Both the position numbers and the translations under genes were made by a program. The notes beneath the pieces were generated by a model. It made no database searches. It was given only the letters and a program-made list of their open reading frames with translations, and was not told the DNA's origin. DNA of 64,000 nt from Anniella stebbinsi (taxonomy: Eukaryota > Chordata > Lepidosauria > Squamata > Anniellidae), in the NCBI GenBank assembly GCA_029215795.1, contig JARDYH010000002.1:360370973-360434972 (forward strand), read 5' to 3'. This document shows, one piece after another, positions 56,426-64,000 of this stretch. Each line of letters begins with the position of its first letter. The first letter of the stretch is position 1.

Positions 56426-59365
56426 GCAGGCAGAAACAAGGCCAGAAAAGTTTCCAAAACAATACATTGTCCCCATCTGGTACCAGAGTGTCTACTCTGG
56501 GACATGACTGCGCGCAATGCAGATTTCCAGAGACCCTACTTATATCTGAGACCCCATAGAATCACTGGGCTGGAGTTGTTGATCCCTTACTACTTTTGAG
56601 CTCAAAGCTGCTACTCTTTCATTCATGATGAAAGGGGAAAGAGACAGTAAGAAGTCCGAAAGGCAGCTAAGGTAAGCAGAGCAAAGGAGGGGGCACACAC
56701 CACGTTCTTTTCCACACCCACCTTCCTCGCTTTTTTTTTTCGTGGTGTACTACATTTTAAAATCTCTTCCTTCCCCACCACCACCCTGAAAGATAGGCAG
56801 CATCCTAATCAAGCCCCACTCAGCATGGGTTTTGAGGTGGATACTGACATGACAGCTGGCGCACAATGTGCTGGGCTGAATTAAAGTGTGGCTTCAGCCC
56901 TTAGATGAAGAAAAATGGCTCGTCAAGGTCCCCCTTAAATGCCAAGTAAACAAGGTGCAGTAGGGTCGCTGGTAAATAACCCATCTGTCCTCGGCCGACA
57001 GGTAAACAAATCAAAAGGCAGAGTATGAGATGACGTGAATAAAAAGATCAATAAGCTACAAGAGAAACAGATAGCAGCCCCCCCCCCCCCCATCCTTAAC
57101 ATTGGCAACAGACCTGTAGTTTGGGCAATGTGGCACTGGAGTGAAATAAGCACGTCTCTAGTTACCATGATAAAGACATAAAAATATATATTCCATGATT
57201 TCTATTTTTAAAAAGAATTCTGCACCAAGGTAATCCCATTTCAGCAAGAAAGTATTACTTCTGCAACCCATATTATGCCGATTAATTATGTTTGCATAAT
57301 TTCCCTTGTTTAGCACAAACGTCGCTCTCAGTTTCTGATGTTCAGGCTGATGAGCGCCATTGCTTACATAGCCCAAATGCCACCACCCCACACGCAAGAG
57401 TAGGGCTGCCATCAGTAGCTTGCATCCGTGGACAGGTGGCAATGCCCATGGCCAAGGGCAGCCTTGTCATGCCCCTAAACACCCCCCTCCCATGTTTCTG
57501 GCTTGGCACTCCAAGCTGTCAGATGGCTGGATTTAACCACTGTTTACATTTTTGCAATCCAAAAAAATCTACAAGGGGGAAAAAACTAAAGGGAGAGGGA
57601 GGCAAAAACAGCCCATTGAAGACTGAGCATGGTCATTGGCCACAGAATGCTGACCGGCTGTTGAGGGGAAGAAATCTGGGTGGGATGGGGAATGGAATGC
57701 AGTACTGAGAGGGGAACTGAAGCACTCCACGCTGCAACACTTTGTTGCAGGTCCCACTTGTTTATTTTCTTGCTACTGATTGGAGCACTCCTCTAGCGCG
57801 GGGGGGGGGGGGGATGCCCAGCAACTCTTCCGCTAATCATGTGCAGAGAATATTTGGGGCAAGCCTCTGGCCCATGGAATACGCACACACGGCAACTCTT
57901 CTGCCTTTGCAGATTTCAAAAGGCTTTGTCAACACGTCTGCAAGTTTATCTTCACAGCCACGAAGATTCAAAAAGTTGTTTGGCTAAAAATAAGAATTGG
58001 AAGCTGATTTATGAGACCGATAGTGTTTTCAGAATCGTACATAAGGGTTAATTATGTTCACAACCTCCCAGAACGGAAAAAAACACATTGTGCCAGCAAT
58101 AGCTACATCCCAGAGATTAAGTCTACCGTTAAGTGATAAGTGATCATCATTCTCTCTCTCTCTTCCCCCACTCCCCTCTCTTTTTTCAGTTTCGGGAGTG
58201 TTAAAAGAAAACAAAGGATGAAACAGACATAGGCCTCAAGGAAAAAAGGAGAAGAGAAAGCACCAATGCAAGCTGATCCAGGTATATGTAGTCTGGATGC
58301 ATGAAGCTTAAACAAAACAGTGGATGAGACTGGGGATGGAACGTGGCTCAGACATCTCAACCAAAGAGACTCGAGATTGATAAGCTACCAAAAGATGGAT
58401 CTTCATGCAAAAAGGTGATGGTAAAAAGGACTCTTATTAGGACACCCCTGAAGGAGAAGCAACACAGCAAGAAGATGGTTGGCTGTGAGTGCTGGTGTAG
58501 GGAAAATCCTGGGTTTTGGAGACAGGGGTTCTCTTTGTATTTACTTTGTGGCGATGTAGTGTATGAGGTTTTCTGGGAGGAGAGGATGACACTTATACCT
58601 TCAGGAACATGGTCTGACTATCGATACCATGGGTTGGCACTCTCACTATTGGCCCCAATTAAGAAGAGGCAAAGAATCGGGGCGGACTGTGAGCGTCCCC
58701 AGTAGCTCCCGGCACTTCCCGAACGAGGCCCTCATCAGTTAGGTAAGGCCTGCCCTAGAGAGCGAAGGGAAGTCTCAAGCGCCTGGCACAGTGGGGGGGA
58801 GGGCTCACCTTCACCTCATAGCTTCATGTGAACGGTCACCGAGTTGCTAAATTTATCAGACTGAAGACAAACAACAGTTGGATCTTAGCCCTGCTCCCTT
58901 TCCGGGGCTATGGACAAGGGCGGGGGAGGCATCTTCCACCTGTAGGAAAAGAAGCCATCTTCAGCCCCCACATGGGGCCCAAGGGCCTGCCCGTAGGACT
59001 CTGCGTCTTCCTCGGTTGAGGGGGGAGCCAAACCGCCACCACAGCACGCTGGGGCTCTCCCCACCACGGGCGGCCAGCTCAAAGGAAGTCAAACACCCCG
59101 TAATTCTTGGCTGCTCGACAGAAAAGAACACAAAAAGGGGCGAGAAGAAAGAGGGTGTGTGTTTAGGGCAGGGGCGGTGAGCCGGCGCAGAAAACACAGG
59201 CGAGCAGCAGAGGCCCCAGGCAGATGCAAATTAATGGGTTAGAGAAAGGGTTAGGGGTTTGGCGCAAGCAGGGCGGGCTCGCCTCCGCAGTCAGGTCCGG
59301 GGTGGTCAGGAGAGGCTGTTGGGCCCAGTCGCAGGCAGGGGTTAGAATCAAAACGTTTAGTTGGG

Positions 59366-59371
59366 TTTATT
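59366..59371 (-). terminator. DVL3: candidate DVL3 polyadenylation signal
   Basis: AATAAA on the minus strand lies about 125 nt after the DVL3 stop codon. The downstream GT-rich element is weak. Vertebrate DVL3 transcripts usually have longer 3' UTRs, so a more distal site, for example AATAAA near 57762, may be used instead or as well. Confidence 0.35.
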
Positions 59372-59495
59372 TTTTGTTTTCCCCCCCTTTTCATAATCGC
59401 CAAGACCGAAAGAAGGAAAACCAACGGGGTCCGCTCCTGGAAGACAAACCGACGGGGGCAGCAAACAGACAGGGAAAAGAGGGAAGGGCGGTGTT

Positions 59496-59920
59496 TCACA
59501 TTACATCCACAAAGAACTCACTGGGGTTGCCCATGGCCATTCGGAATGACTGTCTACTGGCCGTCAGTTCAGGGGGCACAGAGGCCAGGTCTCGGCCTGG
59601 GGGAGCCCCTGGAGGTCCCAGGGCAGAAGGCGGCGGAGGCGGCATCAGGAGCAGGGGGGGGCTGTAGAGAGGCGGGAGGCCGGGAGGCCCGTACGACTGC
59701 TGGCTGTGATGGCTGCGGATGCTGTGGGCCAAGGAGTGGTGGCTGCGCTGGCTGGCCGGCACCGAGCGCTCGCTGGCTGCTCGCTCCCGCCGCATGCTGC
59801 TGCGGCTGGTGTGGTCCGACTCGCTGCCGCTGCCGCCCGACTTGGAGTCTCCGGCCTTGGGCTCTCCTCGCTCCTTCCTTCGCTCGCTGCCGCTGCGGTT
59901 TGAGCCACTGCTCCGACTTC
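59496..59920 (-). CDS. DVL3: Dishevelled 3, last coding exon (C-terminal 140 residues)
   Basis: Dishevelled relays Frizzled signals in canonical and planar-polarity Wnt pathways through DIX, PDZ and DEP domains; only the disordered C-terminal tail lies here. An acceptor (CCCTGTGCAG) precedes 59920 and TGA is at 59498-59496. The exon starts with GA of a Gly codon and reads [16 protein letters not shown], a Ser/Arg-rich stretch, a His/Ser-rich stretch, then [14 protein letters not shown], a proline run, and [17 protein letters not shown] with the end [12 protein letters not shown]. The C-terminal FVDVM and SYGPPG-PPLY segment point to DVL3 and not DVL1 (FVDIM) or DVL2. The exon is CpG-rich. The gene continues beyond the right edge: no further DVL3 exon was found in 59921-64000. 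Confidence 0.96.
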
Positions 59921-60904
59921 CTGCACAGGGAGGAGGGAGGTGGGCAGTTAGGGAGGGGTCTGAGCTGCCGAGGGGGTAGGGTGAGCAGAGGGACAGGGTT
60001 GCTAGAACAGGTATGAAGAGTCTGACAGGAACTTTGCCGGAACAGACCCAAAGTCCACCTGGTCTAGGGTTCTGTTACCAAAAATGGCCAGCCTGGTAGC
60101 TTCACATGCCAGGCATGAAGTCATCAGGAAGTCCTATGTAGGCAGAGATTCTATTGACCTACACCAACTAATATCAGGTGACAAGTCTATTCTCTGTGAC
60201 TTTGTCAGTTCCTCTTAAAAAGCGTAGAGGCTTAATATGTGCCATCATCCAGCCTCTGGCAAGTTCCTCAGAGCAACTGGATTATTTTAAAATTTTGAAT
60301 ATATAGGGATAGCCCAGAAACTGATCTGGTTTGATCTAGTTTTATAGATATTTGCTACTCCAGCTTTGAATTTAAAACTTTCATTCAGGTCATACTGGTT
60401 TGCGTAGAGCAGTATTTCACAGCATCCCAGTCCAAGTATGCGGTGAGCTTTATTTGAAGCGAAGTTAATGGGATTTTTGCAAATAATGGGGAAAGACTGG
60501 TAAGATGTAAAATCAGGATTTCTTGGTTTTACCCTCCAAAAAGTATATGTCCTGAGTGATACTACTTTTAATATTGGATGTTTTGGATCCATACAGAAGC
60601 AGACATTGGAGTCTTGTAAATCTGCCACCAAAGAAGTTTATCCAGCCAAAACACGTCTGGCAAATAGCAACACTGCATTCTACAGATTTCCCCTGTAATT
60701 TGAGACTGTGAAGTTTGCAGTAAGTAGTGAAATGTTTTGTGTCCTCCTAAGCTGGTTCAAAAATTGAATTGCTGTACAATTTTAGCTGCGTATTTATAAA
60801 TTATTTTTAAAAATGTTTTATAAATCTTATTATTATCTTCTTAGTTTTACCTTAAGTTCCTCACAGCTTCTGTTCTCTTGCACCTATCTTACCTAATTGC
60901 TGAT

Positions 60905-61272
60905 CTGTGTACATGGGATTGAGGGCAGACATGATAGCACTCTTCAAATATTTGAAAGGTTGTCACACAGAGGAGGGCCAGGATCTCTTCTCGATCAACC
61001 CAGAATGCAGGACGCGGAATCTTAGGCTCAACTTACAAGAAGCCAGATTCTGGCTGGACACCAGGAAAAACTTCCTGACTGTTAGAACAATACGACAATA
61101 GAACCAATGACCTGGGGAGGTGGTGGGCTCTCCCACATTACAAGCATTCAAGAGGCGGCTGGGCAACCATCTGTCAGGGATGCTTTAAGGTAGATTCCTG
61201 CATTGAGCAGGGGACTGGACTCGATGGCCTTATAGGCCCCTTCCAACTCTACTATTCTATGATTCTGTGGGC
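60905..61272 (+). mobile_element. CR1 LINE 3' end
   Basis: It reads GLRADMIALFKYLKGCHTEE and GQDLFSINPE, then the 3' UTR ending in TACTATTCTATGATTCTGTG, the CR1 terminal octamer. Same family as 5873-6412, opposite orientation. Confidence 0.88.
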
Positions 61273-61529
61273 CACCACCACCAAATACGTCATTTGGCTC
61301 AAAGGATATTTTCTCAGGGAGTGTACAGTGGAGGAAGGAGCCTCAGGAAAGAGCCCAAAATATTGCTGGCTGCCCCTTAAAGCCATGTCAACTCTTGTGA
61401 GACGGGGGTAACTGTAACCATGCAAATGTGCCCAACACTAAATGCAAAAAAACAGAGACGTCTATGCTTATGAGTATCACACAGAAAGCAAGAGAGAACG
61501 CATACTCTTCTGGAAATATGCACATCTAA

Positions 61530-61912
61530 GGTCCTCCTCTGAGGGCCTACTCCAAGGGAAGCTCGGAGGTCAGCAACAAGGGAGAGGGCCTTCTCTGTGG
61601 TGGCCCCCCAATTGTGGAATGATCTGCACGACGAGGACTGCCTGGCGCCAACATTATCTTTTCGGCACCAGGTCAAGACTTTCCTCTTCTCCCAGGCATT
61701 TAGCAATATCTGATGAGCCTGGGTCTGTTTTGTTTTTTAGGCTTATAGCTTTTTAAGTTATTATGGTGCTTCTAAATGTATGTGCATATTGTATGTTTTT
61801 TTGCAGTTTAAATTTTTGCATATTGTTTTTAAGTGTTTTAATGTAAACCGCCCAGAGAGCTTCGGCTATGGGGCAGTATACAAATGCAATAAATAAAATA
61901 AAAATAAAATAA
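61530..61912 (+). mobile_element. L2-clade LINE 3' end
   Basis: GGAGAGGGCCTTCTCTGTGG, TGGAATGATCTGCACGACGA, then the tail AACCGCCCAGAGAGCTTCGG and a TAAAATAAAATAAA end. Confidence 0.82.
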
Positions 61913-62216
61913 ATGAACCTCCACATTCAGGGGTAGTATACTTCTGAATACTGAATACTGGGGATAAACAACAAAGGAGGACAATAGCCTTAATGCCCTG
62001 CTTGTACGTTGTCTGTAGCATCTGGCTGGCCTCCGTTGGAAGCAGAGTGCTAAACTGAGGAGCTCATGAACTGATCCAGCCATGCCATGCTTATGTTTTC
62101 ATTCATCTCTCTCTTTACCAGCTCCCATAAGCTGTCCAAACAGTTTACAACTAAAAACTATTAAGAAAGAATGTTGTGGCACCTTAAAGACAAACACATT
62201 TATTTATTTCTGTTAG

Positions 62217-62402
62217 ATGATGATTACATTTATATAACCCCTTTTTTCCTCTTGCAAGGAACCCAAAGTGGGTCACACAGTCCTCCTCCTCCTCTCCATT
62301 TCATCCACACAACAACCCTGCAAGGTAGGTTAGGCTAAGAATCAGTGACTGGCCCAAAGTCCCTCAGTGAGCTTCATGGTCGAGTGGAGGCTAGAACTGG
62401 CT
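62217..62402 (-). repeat. CORE/MIR-type SINE (head truncated)
   Basis: On the minus strand: CTCACTGAGGGACTTTGGG, CTACCTTGCAGGGTTGTTGT, then GGGTTCCTTGCAAGAGG and a TATAAATG tail. Confidence 0.75.
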
Positions 62403-62958
62403 CTCTTTAAGGACTCTTAGTTAACATTTTACTGCAATAGATTAACATGGCTACCCTTCAGAAATTAAAAACCATAAAACACTAATTTAAAACAAATGTG
62501 TGGTCTTACAGGAAGTAAAACATTCCCAAAGGGGCAAAAGGTGAATCAATCATCAGATCAATCACAGGTTTACGGAAATAAAAGCGTTTAGGCAGCGTCA
62601 AACCACCCTCAAGATAGGAGCCAAAAAGATCTCTTTGGCAAGGCATTCCAAAATGTGGGAGGTACTATAGGTAAGACTCTGTTTTCCTTTATTTCAGCAG
62701 GCTTCTCCATCCTAAAGGAAATCCTCCAAAGTCTACGTGGTTCACCCAGCCTTTGGGTCAGCCACTAAAGGTTCAGTGTGCCTTTGCCTTCCAGGCCTTG
62801 ATCATAAGATACTAAAAGAGAACCACAACTGAGGACATATGGATCGTAGCATATTCAAAATCTTCACCCTAGCAGAGGTCAAGGAGAATTAAATCGTCCA
62901 AAAGAGACCTGGCCGATTGCTTATCAGGTTGCTCCCCAGAGGAAACTCAATTATTTAA

Positions 62959-64000
62959 ACTCAACAAGCAAACTCAACTACCAGCAGACACAATGTTCTT
63001 GGATGTGTGAGGAGGACGACTTGCCCTCTCGATCCCTGTCCTTCTTGGCTGGTTGTCCAGGGAGGAGATGCAGTTAGATCACATCTACAACGTATCATTA
63101 ATGCATCTCTCAGGGAGGGGAGCTTTCCATCATGTTTAAAAGAGGCAGTGGTAAGGCCGCTTCTAAAAAAGCCCTCCCTGGATCCCCTGGACCTTAATAA
63201 CTACAGGCCAGTATCAAATCTTCCATTTTTGGGCAAGGTGATCGAGAGGGCGGTTGCCTTTCAACTCCAGGCAGTCTTGGATGACACTGATTTTCTAGAC
63301 CCATTTCAAACCGGCTTCAGGGCAGGATATGGAGTTGAGACCGCTTTGGTCGCCTTAGAGGATGATCTGCGCCTTAGTATTGACAGGGGGAGTGTGTCCC
63401 TGCTGGTACTCCTGGACCTCTCAGCGGCTTTCGATACCATCGATCATGGTATCGAGCTTCAGTGGTTCCGATCCTATCTCTCGGGCAGGTTCCAGATGGT
63501 GATGCTTGGGGATAGCTGCTCTTCAAAAAAGGAGTTGCTATGTGGTATACCACAAGGTGCCATCCTTTCCCCAATGCTGTTTAACATTTACATGAAACCG
63601 CTGGGAGATATCATCTGGAGGCATGGGGAAGGGTGCTATCAATACGCTGATGACACCCAAATATATTTCTCTATGCCTTCAACAACATCGTCAGCTAAGG
63701 ATAGTGTGTCTCCTCTGAACGAATGCTTGGAGGCGGTAATGGGCTGGATGAGGGAAAACAAACTGAAGCTGAATCCAGATAAGACGGAAGTGCTCGCTGT
63801 CAAAGGCCCCAACCTGGGTTTGGAGGTGTGTCAACCAGTTCTGGATGGGGTTACACCCCCCCTGAAAGACTGTGTTCGCAGCTTGGGGGTACTCCTGGAT
63901 CCGTCGCTCCAGATGACAGCTCAGATTGATGCGACAGCCAGGAGTGCCTACTATCAGCTTCGGCTGATACGCCAGCTGCACCCCTTCCTAGAGTTGGAAG
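62959..64000 (+). mobile_element. L2-clade LINE reverse transcriptase, open frame to window edge
   Basis: After TAA at 62956-62958 the frame stays open for about 347 codons to the end of the window. It shows RT motifs in order: LDLNNYRPVSNLPFLGKVIE, DPFQTGFRAGYGVETAL, LLVLLDLSAAFDTIDH, LQWFRSYLSGRFQ, CGIPQGAILSPMLFNIYMKPL, the catalytic YADDTQIYFS, and WMRENKLKLNPDKTE. Compared with typical L2 proteins about a dozen residues appear missing right after DTIDH, without a frame change. The 5' start of the element was not located and the 3' end lies outside the window. The ORF has no obvious start codon near its beginning, so it is a truncated but little-decayed copy. Confidence 0.88.

Larger units (their letters stand above)
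51741..59495. other. DVL3-AP2M1 intergenic DNA, including the DVL3 3' UTR
   Basis: About 7.7 kb. It has L2, SINE and MITE copies at 52868-53673, a C/T-rich stretch at 54580-54750, a CR1-like copy at 56110-56425 and short C or G homopolymers. The segments 53680-56100 and 56430-59300 contain no recognised gene. An unknown part of the right end is DVL3 3' UTR. Confidence 0.55.
59921..62958. other. DVL3 intron (partial) with repeats
   Basis: No further DVL3 exon was found. The part 60060-60900 holds nothing I can name. Confidence 0.6.

Noticed and set aside
59496..59920. Identity as DVL1 or DVL2
   Set aside because: The end FFVDVM, the [12 protein letters not shown] segment and [17 protein letters not shown] follow DVL3; DVL1 ends FVDIM.
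59546..60051. Long open frames antisense or shifted to the DVL3 exon
   Set aside because: Shadows of a GC-rich serine/proline-coding exon.

Overview
This is vertebrate genomic DNA, most likely from a lizard or other lepidosaur. It carries split genes with GT-AG introns, a CpG-island promoter, CR1 and L2 LINE 3' ends, CORE/MIR-type and tRNA-Ala-like SINEs, an R4/Dong-type LINE remnant and many hairpin-forming hAT-like elements. That mix is typical of squamates, but the species cannot be fixed from the sequence alone.

Three protein-coding genes lie on the minus strand and are read from high to low coordinates. (1) The last coding exon of DVL3 (59496-59920) ends in the dishevelled C-terminus; the rest of the gene lies beyond the right edge. 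(2) AP2M1, the mu subunit of the AP-2 clathrin adaptor, is complete. A non-coding first exon sits in a CpG island near 51.3 kb and the first coding exon at 35.4 kb. A 6-nt microexon lies at 20690-20695, further coding exons run down to 11464, and a 3' UTR ends near 10.5 kb. The exon phases add up to exactly 435 codons with the microexon and 433 without it, the two lengths known for human AP2M1. (3) The first two coding exons of an MMP23-like metalloproteinase (2446-2535 and 1535-1665) encode a signal anchor and an RRRR furin site; its catalytic part lies beyond the left edge.

DVL3 next to AP2M1 is the order known in mammals. The MMP23-like gene downstream of AP2M1 is unexpected: in human, ABCF3 follows AP2M1 at 3q27, while MMP23 lies at 1p36 near DVL1. 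It may be an ohnologue kept in this lineage.

The remaining sequence is introns and intergenic DNA filled with repeats. The most notable are a near-perfect 138-bp palindrome in AP2M1 intron 1, a foldback element with an 8-bp target duplication nested inside an older foldback element, a TA-flanked element holding four hairpin units in tandem, a 300-bp tandem duplication of an L2 end, an R4/Dong-type remnant bordered by TAA repeats, and an L2 reverse transcriptase frame open for about 347 codons up to the right edge. I see no prokaryote-type system, CRISPR array or complete virus.
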